A stretch of DNA of 64,000 nucleotides from Pithys albifrons albifrons (lineage: Eukaryota; Chordata; Aves; Passeriformes; Thamnophilidae): assembly GCF_047495875.1 (NCBI RefSeq), contig NC_092470.1, positions 17,534,001-17,598,000 on the forward strand, in the 5' to 3' direction. Of this stretch, positions 26,530 to 37,100 are shown one piece after another (the first letter of the stretch is position 1; each line of letters begins with the position of its first letter). The notes beneath the pieces were generated by a model that saw only the letters and a program-made list of their open reading frames with translations, was not told the origin of the DNA and made no database searches. The translations under genes were made by a program, and so were the position numbers.

Positions 26530-27150
26530 GGTTGTTTGTTTATGCGAACTTTAAATAATTCATTTTTGTCCCTATTGAGCTCATCACAGCGTGACAAAAA
26601 TAAACGTGTCTTCTTGGCCTATTGTTTGGAGCTGACGATTGTCAAGCGAGAGGGAAATATTACAGTGACTGAGGGAGATACACGTAAGAGTGTGACCTTT
26701 AACTGCAGTACCTATAACCAGTCTCATCAAATTAAAGCACTGTATATTTTCCTTAATAATCTCTGATTAGGCGCGGGGTATGAGCGGACACGAACGCCCG
26801 CCATTGCTATGCAGCGGGAGGCCTGCTAAGCACCAGCCGAGCGCTTGGGAATAAGTGAGCAAAATGCTTTAATTTGATAGGGTTAGAATCCTGCAGGCTC
26901 CGGGGTGAGAAGTCACCAACAGCCCCGCTCGCACTGAATATGCAGAAATAAAAAAGTAAATTGCTTACATCTGCTGCAGGCGGGAGGGAAAATGATCTGA
27001 TTGGACAGGCCGAGGGCTCTCCATCTCTTTTGGGTTAGGGAGAGGGGTTTGGAGCATCAAAAGCTCGTAATTGGAGTAATTCTGAATTAATGGACACACA
27101 CGCGTGCACGCAGAGGCGCGCACACCAGTTTGGAGCAGCTGATCGCAGAA
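26530..27150. promoter_or_regulatory. Candidate cis-regulatory block A
   Basis: This segment has no recognisable repeat, keeps scattered CpGs in an AT-rich setting, and packs transcription-factor-like words. Examples are an AP-1-like TGACTGAG, a GATTGTCAAG segment, TAATTGG/TAATTC cores near 27068-27088 and GCGCGGGGTATGAGCGGACA-type CpG sequence at 26772. A purine-pyrimidine alternating tract lies at 27094-27125. A short open frame at 26631-26765 looks loosely Ig-like but lacks the second cysteine and the tryptophan, so I do not call an exon. The regulatory call is inference from composition. Confidence 0.4.
27094..27125. other. Alternating purine-pyrimidine CpG tract (Z-DNA prone)
   Basis: ACACACACGCGTGCACGC, then AGAG, then GCGCGCACAC: almost strictly alternating purine-pyrimidine with several CpGs, the classical composition for B-to-Z transition. 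It also includes an ACGCGT box. Confidence 0.5.
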
Positions 27151-27159
27151 TGCACATGC

Positions 27160-28890
27160 TCAGGAATGTCTGGGGCTTGCAAAAATGCTGTTAAAAATGT
27201 CATCCCTTATTCCTAATGTTATTGACATTTGGATTTCATGGCCTGTAAGAAATGCAGTAAGTACAAAAAGCCCTGCCCATCTGGCCGATAGAATTGCCTG
27301 CCTCGGCCTACATCTGTTTATTCACAATACAATTATTCTGTCTCTCCTCTCTCTGTCTCTCTATCTCTGTTGTCTATCTGTTCTTTCATGTCTGAGGGTC
27401 TTCGCTGTACGCAGAATCCCAGGCTTTAGCCTTGTCATCTGATACTGTATTTAATCTATGTATTTGATCAATAAGAATCAAAGACAAGGCTCAAGGTCTT
27501 TTTGGCACCAGGCATTCAGCTTTGTGTCGGGTGTCAGAGGTTGTCTACAGTGTCACCTTGATGGTGTCACACTAATTTGTAACCTACTTTGCTTGACTCT
27601 GTGATCACGGTCTGCACTGGTTTTTTTGCTCTGTCTCCCTTTTTCTAGTGCTTGTTTTTATTAGTTTGGGAGGAAGGAGGTGGGGGAGTTTAGAGGTGGG
27701 AGGCTGAAGACATTAGCTTAGAGATTTAAGGAGCGCCTTTCCTGACCCTCCTCCCCCTCCTCTTCCCCCTCCGAGTCACTTATGCTACAGAGTAAGGGTG
27801 TTACCTCTACCTGACAGGCACCATATCCCAAGGGGAAAGATGTTACTAAATCCAAAATGACCACGGGGAGAAATCCTGCAAGGCAAACTTTCAGGAGCTA
27901 TTTCCCAGCTTGCTGCTGACAGGGAAAGGCAGGCACACCAAGCCTAGGACTGACAGGCCAGAGTCCAGGCTTTATCCCACCTCTGGGTAAATCCACAGAG
28001 TAGGTACATCTCTAAATTTCACTGGTATTTTTCTTGGAGCCAGGGTTCTTTGGATCTCGCACTGATGCACAAACTTGAACAATTTGTTCTTTTATGGCTG
28101 CCTAAGGCTGTACTGCATCATTTCAATGGCCTTTTGTCTTGTGACAAGTATTGCAATGCCTATAATGTACTAAACATTCAAAAAATCCATGTAATTAATG
28201 CCCCAACATATCTAATACAGAACTATTATCTTGAGGACAGATAAATGCAGTTTATTATCTTTTCTTTTTTTCTCCTTTGCCTACACCTCTTCCTTCTCTT
28301 TTCTGTGCTGTTATTTAACAGAGAAAATAATAGCACAGTAAATGTATTATTTAAGTCTCTCATTTAGAATTGTGTTTGTGTGAAGGCACTGCACAAAATG
28401 GGGCTGTGCTCAGATCCAGATCCTTAGATTTAGGCTGCAGGCTCCATCACAGATTTCCTGAGGTGCCTTGGAATGTCAGCCAAAATTTTCACAAATGGGT
28501 GGCCGACACTAAGCATCCATTTCTGAATCTTGTTTTCCGAGGCACCAACCACCCACAATGGCTGCAAGAATCAATGGAGCCTGGAATGCTTCAGAAACAT
28601 GCACCTCCAGCCACCGCACCCGGCTTTTCTCCTTGTAAAAATTCATATTCTAACGTTATTTAATGAGCTGGTGGAAACATTAGGACTTAAGAACAGCACA
28701 AAGGCCCCCTACCCTGGGATCATGTCCCTAATAACAGCTGGGGTGGATGTTTAAGAACAAAATACCTGAGAGAGAGCAAACAATAACAGGAAAAATCCTG
28801 GCTGTGTTTTTTTAAAAACCTCAGGCTCTGGGAAAAGGACAGGGCTGGGTGCAGAGGGTTACTGTTGTGATTAAGCTGCATGTTCCAATG
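27160..28890. other. Non-coding stretch, no gene recognised
   Basis: It holds a pyrimidine-rich microsatellite-like run at 27340-27380 and a second C-block tract at 27741-27773 that is G4-capable on the minus strand. The rest has no coding or repeat landmark I recognise. It lies between two candidate regulatory blocks and may belong to the same domain. Confidence 0.5.
27340..27380 (+). repeat. CT-rich simple repeat
   Basis: Imperfect TCTC/CTGT/CTAT tandem pyrimidine repeat. Confidence 0.75.
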
Positions 28891-28899
28891 AAGATGTAT

Positions 28900-30470
28900 T
28901 TTGAAGTTGTGTGGAAGAAGGGACACCCTGACTGGATCCCCCACGGCCTTTGGACAATGCAGCTTTTTCTGTCTGAGCTGGCTGTCAGTCAGCAGAGCAT
29001 GAAAACGGGGTGGATTTTGCAGGTTTGGCTCTAGAAGGTTCTTTGGGGAAGGCAGTTATTCCCTGGTTAAGGTGCTGTGTCTCCTCGATCGCTCCGCTCC
29101 GCTCTCTGTCGTAGAGAAGCCTCTTTTGTCTGTCTGACCATGCCTGCCACAGTCTATTGGAAGGTATTTGTCAACAATTATATGTCTATTAAGGACAAGT
29201 CAATCAGGCCATGTGCAAATAGCCAGACCTCTGGGGTCTGCCTATTGATAGGGGCCTGTCAATAGCCAATCCAGTCTTTTTTCAACCAAACGAGAAATTA
29301 AGCACTCACCAAAATCATTGCTAGTCTGAGTCCCTACGGCCCATTTTTATTCTCAGAGTATTGGTCCCTTTCCTTTTATTTTTCCTGGGCTAATATTTAT
29401 TTTGAATAAACAAAAGAGACTGGAAGATGCTTGTTAAAGCACTATTTTAACAGTAAGAAGAATGTCTCCTCAATGTAATTAAGAATATTACCAAATGGTT
29501 GTGCTTGTAGGTGGCTGCAGTTAATCCCAATGACAGTGAAACTGTAAAGGAATTAATAACAGAAACTTTAAATTAACCCAACTGTAATTAATATATACAG
29601 CCTATAAATATCCGCTTTTTCACCAACACAAATTTCAGACATATTTACCTTTATTAGGCTGAGGAAGTGGTAATATTATGCAATATTTTCATGCATATTC
29701 AATTTGTAAACTCAACAGTTGATTTTGTAATTTATATTGCAAATTACTTTGCTGTTTCACACACATGAGCAGGAGAGAGAGCGGGAGAGACAAGACAGTG
29801 TGTGGGAAGCTTTAAACAAAAGCCTCCAGCAAAAGCCATGACATCAAAAAGATGCTCCATAGGGCCATCTCCTTTGAACTGGCAGAACTCTGGTATCACA
29901 GAATACATTGGTGTTACACAACAAACGGCAGCATTAAATAACTTTGCACAGGGACCTGAAATGACCAAAAATATTGAAAGCAGATGTCGTATTTAAGGCA
30001 GAAATTATATTTGATCTGTCCTTTTTAGGTACATCACAGCTGGTTTTGTTAGTAATTACCCAAACAAACATTCTGTCCATCAGGGCTTTATTTCTTTTCA
30101 ATTCTACCCTTCAAACAGGGCAAATACTGAGAGCCGAGCATTTTCCCCCCCTAATATTCAAACACTAAATTAAAAAATAGTAACCTAATCTATTAAAATT
30201 CAGCGTTTTCCCAATAACATCCTTAAAACACCTATTCTTTGAATTAAAGTGATGTATTTCTGCCCTGAAAGATTAGTAGAATGCAAAGATATAGTCATTG
30301 CAGAGTACTCCCCAACCACTGGAGGATTGCTAGGTATGGGAATTGTTTCAATTTGGTCACAAACTTTCTTCTACTTTGTATTAAATCTTTATCAAGGGAG
30401 ACCTTTCAACTTGGGTTTTATTGCTGGTTTTATCATGGTTTTATTTTAGGTACTCGTTTTATGTGAGGTT
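28900..30470. promoter_or_regulatory. Candidate cis-regulatory block B
   Basis: About 1.5 kb without recognised repeats, dense in developmental-type sites. These include CTGTCAGTCAG (TALE/MEIS-like) near 28980, TCAACAATTAT (SOX-like plus AT core) near 29170, an inverted CTATTGA/TCAATAG pair at 29242-29265 running into CCAAT, and homeodomain TAATTA cores at 29476-29481 and 29585-29590. TTAATAAC, CAACAGTTG and GCAAATTA words follow to 29.75 kb. This is the composition of deeply conserved enhancers in vertebrate gene deserts. No alignment was possible, so conservation is a prediction. Confidence 0.45.
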
Positions 30471-30479
30471 AAAAAAAAA

Positions 30480-33400
30480 AGAGAGAGAGAATTACCTTTT
30501 CAGTTTCCTATTTTAAAGCCAAAAAATAGCTTTTTTTAAAAGTCATCCTGATTGTGGCTTCTTTTTTAAATTTTTCACCCTCCCCCCAGACATGGACCCT
30601 TTACAAAACAGCTTTGGCTGTTCTTTAATCTGATTTTAGCAGGTGCAGCATGTGGATGAAGGGTTTGCAGCAGATGCTTTGGGAAAGTGACCATTAAAGG
30701 CAGGCTATTTATTTCACTGTAAATACGAGATATTTTTGCTAAGGAGTCCTGAAAAAAAAATCCAAACATGTCAGTACACAGGTTTAGCACACATGCTTCC
30801 AGTTTCTCTGAGCATACTCTGCTGTGTCAGTTTTCACATGTAGAATCAGCTTTCTCAAGAGATTACTTATATAATATTGTAAATTCTTAGGAGATGAATA
30901 TGTAACATTAAAAAGCCCCATTTCACAGAATCTTTCATAAATATATATGGGCAGAGAACTGTGGCAGCACTCAAGTACCAAATAAAGGGTATTTTTTCTA
31001 AAAGCTTTTAATTTTACTTCACTTTTACCTCTCTGAACTCAGAGGGACAATGACTTCATAGGTAACTGGAGCAGTTCCTAAATTAATAAATTCTAAAACC
31101 ACAAGAGACCATGTCATCTGACATCGTCCATAACAGAGACCAAAAATCCCACCAGCACTTCCTGCAGCTCCTACTGAAAGGAAAGCATGTAAGTTTAGAA
31201 ATCTTATTTTTAAAAAAATATGCCCATCCCATAAGCATTTGGTGTTTATCTGGTTGATGAACTTGTTTAAAACATCCAGGGAAGCTTTTGAAGGGCTTTT
31301 CCTTTTCAGTTTTTATTGAAATGAGAAAGGGCAAATTTTATATTCAAAGGGCTTAAAGTGCTGCTAAAGGTCTGTCTTTAAATTCCCTAAAGTTTAGGCA
31401 GTTTAGGGAGAAGGATGATGACTCTCCTGCTCTGCTTCATGTTTACAGAGTACAACAGCCTGCAAAGAGCACTACTCTCTAAACAGTGTTGAAATAGGCT
31501 GTGATACCTGACTGTAAAGGGGTGAGCTAAGGACAGAATATTTGCCTTTGAATTTTAGGTGTTCAGATTTTTTGTTTGCTTTGGTCACCTTTAGTCAATT
31601 TACTCGCTCTGAAATAATTTTCCTGCTCTACCTTCTAAAATCGCTTTTTTTCTCCCCCCCTTTTTTTTTTTACCCTTCATTGACAAGTTATGTTCTTAAT
31701 CAATATTCATGAAGAAAAAATAATGCAGGGGAAAACTCTGTAACTTGGTGGGCAAGGATCTAATTCAGGACTGGATGGAGGGAGCTCATTCCTGACACTG
31801 ACTACACGGTCCCTGTGCTGCTCCAATACAGTCAAGCACTTGCAAAATTCAAAATTACCTGAGAAAACAGTTTAAGCATTTGATGGGGAATAGCATAGCA
31901 TGGAATAACAAAGACTCAACCACTACATGCATATATTCCACCTTTTTTACATAAAAAATAATATAATTCTTATGGGCAGGATGAGGTTATTTAGGGATGA
32001 TTTTTGTAAAATAAAATTATATAGAAAAATAAATGGTGTTGTATGCAAAAAACACAGTAAAAGCACCACAGATTTTATGCTGGGTAGTTTAACAATGTTT
32101 TTCCTGTGAAGATGGTATTTGTATTAGGTGGTTTCTGTTTGAAATACCTGCTTAGAACAGGGGGACAAATCAAAAAAACAAAGAACAACCCTGTCTAAGG
32201 CACAGAACTCCCTGCACTCCTCAGGGATGGAGAAGCAGTTAAAAGGGGAGGGCTGTGCAATTCCCTCCGCACTGACTGGAGACACAGACCCCGTCCAGAG
32301 AGAGGTTCCAAAAGGGTAACAAGTTCTTGCTGTGATTTTAAACTCTGTACAGGCAACGTCTGTGGCTCTTTTGATGAGTTAGAGAGATTCTGCTTCATGA
32401 AAAGAGCTGCTCCCCTCTGCCCAGAAGTTGCCGTGTGCTCGGTTCCGTGTCTCGCATGACACGGCTCTGCTCGGCAAGGACACCACCACACAGACTGCCA
32501 GCCATGAAGTTTCTCCTACTCTAAAACCCAGTTCAGGGAACACAGGATTGCTACAGATGCAAAACCTTAACATATGTGCGGGAAAGTGGATGTAAAGTCA
32601 CCATTTAATTATATATATAGATTAAAATGCAACTGCAGCATTTTACAACAGCTGACATCCTGTTACCATAGTTATGGCTTTCTCTCTGAGACAGGGCTGG
32701 TGCTTTCATGTGCCCTCACTGAACGCATGTACAGACAAACATAGGGAATGAAAAAGATATTTGCATACCATGCAGTGCCAGTGCACAGAGAGCAAGCTCC
32801 GTGTGCTGGAATACAGCTCAGAGACTGCTAAGGAATTTTTCTCATTTTACAAATTGTTAGGACTCAGGGGTTTGCTAAAAATATTCTTTTGAAGCTTGTC
32901 TTGTCCTTGGCAAGTGTTCCAATTTATCCTCCCTTTAATGGTGTGAAACTGGGTTTTGTTAGGGCTGGGTACATGATCTCTGCTGCCTGGTGCTCAAAGG
33001 CAGGAGGAAAAAGCCTCTGATGCAGATACGTAAGAAGGGAAGAAAGAAGCAGCTTCTGATCTGGTTATTTCATGATCAAAATTGCTTGAAATGAACTTTG
33101 ATCCAGTGGGTATTCTGGAGAATTACAGCTAACAAATAAACAAACCCAACGGGAAAAAAATGTTTAAAAAAATCCTTAGGGCTTTTCTTCCTTCCTCGGT
33201 TTCCACAGGCATCTTGTTTTCAGCGACAGCCTGATTTCAGGAAAAACTTTCCCAGCCATTGGACTGGGCCTCTCTGTTGTAGTAGGTTCTTGGCAGGAGG
33301 GACCAAGTCCTTCCATGCGTGGCTTGTACCGCACAGAGCACCTGGAGCGTAACAAGGGCTAAGTAATAATAATAACTGTCCGCTAACCACATCAATGTTT

Positions 33401-33585
33401 TAAGTATTTCACAAAAGTGGATAACTTGATTTGTAAATAAACTCCATTTCAGGAATATTTCATAAACATCCTGTGCTAAGTCGGTGCCTGGGGTAATATA
33501 GATTTCCATCCATATTCATCTCTGCACAGGAATTCCCGGGAGTTGCTGGGGGTTGCGGCAGCTCAGGCTTTCATGGTAATTTCAT
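30480..33585. other. Non-coding stretch, no gene recognised
   Basis: AT-rich with homopolymer runs near 30471-30490 and 31650-31672. No splice-flanked protein-like frame and no retroelement tail are seen. Confidence 0.55.
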
Positions 33586-33591
33586 TGCTTT

Positions 33592-33614
33592 TTGTTGTTG
33601 TTGTTGTTGTTGTT
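33592..33614 (+). repeat. (TTG)n microsatellite
   Basis: About seven tandem TTG/GTT units directly upstream of the CpG island. Confidence 0.9.
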
Positions 33615-33691
33615 TAAATCGTGATACAAACGCTGTAATGACCCCGCGGACGGGCAGCGTTAATTGTGGCTGTGGCTGCGCGGGGCCGCGC

Positions 33692-33712
33692 TCGGGGCGG
33701 GGCGGGGGCGGG
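33692..33712 (+). promoter_or_regulatory. Cluster of GC boxes (SP/KLF-type)
   Basis: GGGGCGGGGCGGGGGCGGG holds three overlapping GGGCGG cores. It also has four G runs and could form a G-quadruplex on the plus strand. Confidence 0.6.
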
Positions 33713-33776
33713 TCTCGAACCCGTAGCCCGGGAGCGGCGGGGGCAGCGGGGCCGCACCGCCCTCCGCGGTGCGACA

Positions 33777-33790
33777 GCGCCATCTACCGG
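33777..33790 (-). promoter_or_regulatory. CTCF-like site
   Basis: The minus strand reads CCGGTAGATGGCGC, which fits the CTCF core CCRSYAGRKGGCRC at every position. The embedded AGATGGCG also resembles the YY1 core (AAGATGGCGGC). Placement in a CpG island supports real binding. Occupancy is not shown. Confidence 0.5.
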
Positions 33791-33808
33791 CGGCGCGGCC
33801 ACAGAGCC

Positions 33809-33848
33809 ATGTCGCGGGGGATGGATGTCGCGGGGGATGGATGTCGCG
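33809..33848 (+). repeat. 16-bp tandem repeat, 2.5 copies
   Basis: The unit ATGTCGCGGGGGATGG occurs at 33809-33824 and 33825-33840. An 8-bp third start lies at 33841-33848. The period is not a multiple of three and the copies are identical, which suggests a recent duplication inside the island. Confidence 0.9.
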
Positions 33849-34159
33849 AGCTGCCGGTTGCCGGCACACGCGTTTGTCTTGTTTTCCCGCTCAGTAATTG
33901 TGTTTGTCACCGTCTTGCTCTTTATTATTCCTGCACTTGGTCTCAGTCCTTAGCCCGAGGATCAAACCGTTTAAAAATCCGTGTTTATTCGCCCCCCAAA
34001 GCGTGGGAATCGGCTCGTGGAGCGCGGGGATCCCCAGTTCCACAGGGCGGGTACTGGAACCGGACCTGCCCCGAGGAGGCAGAGCCCAGGTGCCTACGGG
34101 ACACCACTCTGCTGCCGGGGGGGGGGATGAAATGCAGATCCGAACGATGGTGTTTGTAC

Positions 34160-37100
34160 TCATGGCCAGAAAACGCTTTTTGTTTCAACCGATTTGCTGC
34201 TGGAACATCCCGTCAGTGTAACTGGTTTGGTTTTAGTTCTGCCGTGGACTGGGGTGATGGAGCAAGTAAAATCTCAGTGATTTCACAGGCGGGGTTTCAT
34301 TCTGGCTAACAACGCTTTGGCTGTTGGGTTTATTTTAGAGCACCCGGTTCTCCAGGGTCACCAGTCTGACAGCCAGCAATCACCACGGCATGAGGTTGTG
34401 CTGAGTAGGCATCCTGTTGTCCCCAGCTGTTCACGCTGGCGACAGCTGGAAATCTCCAGGCAGTCCCTCAGACGTGGGGGGATCCTCAAATCAGCTCCCT
34501 GTGGAGCAGCACCACCAAACCCGCGGAGCGCCCCTGGCCCGGCGAGCACAGCCCACCTGGCTTGCCTACTGTGTGCTTTGGCTTTGTAGCTGCAATGAGC
34601 CAGACCTAAAGCATCTCTGCCTGGAAACCCCTGGCTAAAGCAGCTATCGAGAGCCTTGCTTCTGATTTAATGTGACATCAGGGCTGAGAAACAATATTAT
34701 CCCAGTGTTTTGCTGCAGCAGTGAAGCCACGATCGGCTGTGATTGGTATTTAAAACACCCCTGCTGAAAGCGTGGTATGGCTCACTCAAAGAGCTACTCC
34801 TGCAAGGAATGATGTTAAGGTATTTTCTCTTGAGTATAATTGATCTGTATCTCTGTTTTCAGATGTAACAAAAGCTGCTCTGAGTTGCTGGAGCTTTGAA
34901 TGTTGTAATTTGCACTTTAGGAGTTCACGCTGGGGGGAAAGTGTTCCAGCTATTTGGTTATCATTTGGTTACCCTGCCTCACTGGATTTTTGTGGTTCTT
35001 TCTGTATAGATTTTCCCTGCAGTTCTGCTGCCTGCCCTTTCTAGAGAGAAAGCTATTTTAAATATTTTCAGTTTTTAAAGGGAATGTTTGGTGTTCATGA
35101 AATAAGAGCAAAGTATCTTCTGGGAACAGAAAATACAAAACAATGGACGGCTCTTGGTTTTTTTGCTTTTTGCTTCTTGTTTTTTATCTCTTTTTTTGTG
35201 GAAATGTTCTTTTTAATACATTAATTACATTTTGGGATGGATAGGACAACAGCATGGGCTTTTTGGAGGAAAGAATATCAGTCTTTGGGGTTTTACACTG
35301 AAGGGGCAACAGAATGGGGCTTGCAGATTTCCACCATAGCTCTGTTATTTCCTGACTGAAAATTGATAATGAAATCTTTATTCTATTTCTAATGGAAATA
35401 AAGCAGTTCTGGGGCTGCTGTGTGGGCATTGGAGCCTGGCAAGGAATTCTGGGAAGAAAGTGCAACTCTGTGTAAACTTGTTGATCTTCCTTGCACTGAG
35501 ACCTGCAGACCTTGGGCTGTGGCTCTCTCTTCCTCTGGGAGCAGAAATCATCTGGAATGACTCCTGTTGGAGTAACTTGAGCTGGCCAGAGGTGAGGCTT
35601 TCCTAAGCCCCAGAGTTTCTCCAGAGAGATGATAAAAGATGTGTGTTGCTTGAAAGTGGCCGGTGGCTTTCAGAAGGCTCTGGCTGGACTTCCCATCTGC
35701 CTGATTGTGAACCAGCCTCACCCCACATAGGCTGAATTTTTTGATTAATGTTTTGGTTTTATTCTAAAGGTGAAGTAAATATAAGACCTTTTCTTGTGCA
35801 GGCCCTTTCAGTCCAGGCTCTAGGACTAAATTTTGCCCAGAGCTTTGCTCTATTCAATCCTCAGACGAGATGCACAGACCCCTGCAAGAGAAAGCACAGA
35901 GCTGAGCGAGGATTGAAGTCCTTCCAGCTCCATCAGAGTTTTGCCTGGCTAAGGACGTAGGCATTTTGCTACAAATGAATTCAGTTTAGTTTTCACCCAG
36001 AGAATGCTGCAAACTCCCCAGAAAGATAGATTTAATTTTTTTTCCTCGCTAACACAATCACAAAATAATACAAACTTCTCCCCACAAAGTGTTGATTGTT
36101 CTATAATGAAATCGTAAGTAATTTTGTAGTCGCTTTGGGGGAAAAGCAAAAACTGTTCTTAGCACCTGCTGTATGATATCACAAAGCTACGGCTCATAAT
36201 GATTCTAATACATGAAGGCAGTTGCATAATATCATCATATTACAGTTTGTATGAGAAAAAAAAAATCACGGACAAGAGATTGCCAGTAGAAACTCTTCAT
36301 GAACGCTATTTTTTTACTCATTGCTGTTCCTCTGTCTCGAAATATCTTTGCATTTTCCTTGTCAGAGTCTGTCGGTTTCATTGGTGGAAATAACAGCCAG
36401 CAAATAATGAAGAGGGAAGGAAAAAAATCACCATGTTTAAAAAAAAATGCATTTTTCTATAGAAGCTAATGTTCTATAAAGAGATGCAAAAGGAAGAGAA
36501 AAAGATACTAGATAGCACAGCTGCATTGAATTGCAAGACAGCTGGAATTTTTCAATGTAACCAGATTTTAGATGAGTTTTCTTTTCATTTCTCTATAATA
36601 AGATCTTTGTAAACTACAGTCCTAAACAAAATCTTCTTGGTGATGATGAAAATAGGGAAGAGCAGTGCTGGTTGTGCTCTGTGTGTGTGACAGTCAAAAT
36701 ATGGGGCCAGATCCTTTAGAGCTACAAACCTGTGTCAGCAAAGCCACGCAGTTTTCACTGGTTGCAGAGCTGCCTTGCTGCAGGCCCTGAGGTGTAAGAA
36801 TTGCAGCATCCAAAGGGATATTGCCTAGTGGTCAGGATGCCCTAAATGCCCTTAGCTGAATGGATTAGAATGAAAGAAATTTCAGGCAGAGCCTCTAATA
36901 AGACTTCAAGCTGAATCAGAATTTGCCCTGGAAAATCCTGGGCAGCACATACCACAGCAGCTACTCCAGCCTTGGAAGAAATCCAAGATGCCTCTGCCTC
37001 ACGCCCAGACTCTCAGTCTGACCTCTGTGAGTGATAAATAGTGAGTTCACATTTCCCCCTGATCCCTCCTGAACCTGCCCCCTTGCAGAGGGCTCGGCGT

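Larger units (their letters stand above)
33640..34150. promoter_or_regulatory. Orphan CpG island, candidate promoter
   Basis: A hand count gives about 39 CpGs in 33641-33900, in a window that is otherwise CpG-poor. CpGs continue more thinly to about 34150, with a small satellite patch at 34515-34545. Overlapping GC boxes lie at 33692-33712, and a CTCF/YY1-like site at 33777-33790. I see no TATA box at a convincing distance, no CCAAT box inside, and no clear first exon with a strong donor on either strand. Open frames up to 223 codons here are typical of GC-rich DNA and are not domain-like. It may start a lncRNA or a remote 5' exon, or act as an orphan island or insulator. Confidence 0.7.

Noticed and set aside
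26631..26765. Open frame with an Ig-like string (VTEGDT...VTFNCS)
   Set aside because: No tryptophan or second cysteine follows at Ig spacing, no acceptor-exon-donor arrangement is present, and the frame stops at once. More likely chance within a regulatory block.
33711..33722. tRNA B-box-like GGGTTCGAGACC on the minus strand with a T-arm-like stem
   Set aside because: No A box, anticodon arm or acceptor pairing can be built around it, so it is not a tRNA gene.
33638..34309. 223-codon plus-strand frame over the CpG island
   Set aside because: G/C-rich DNA has few stops in all frames. The translation is low-complexity G/R/P sequence without a domain, and other frames and the opposite strand are also long here.
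36701..36765. GGGGCCAGATCC start of a possible fourth palindromic repeat
   Set aside because: Only one arm-like word is seen. The mirrored arm and centre could not be traced.
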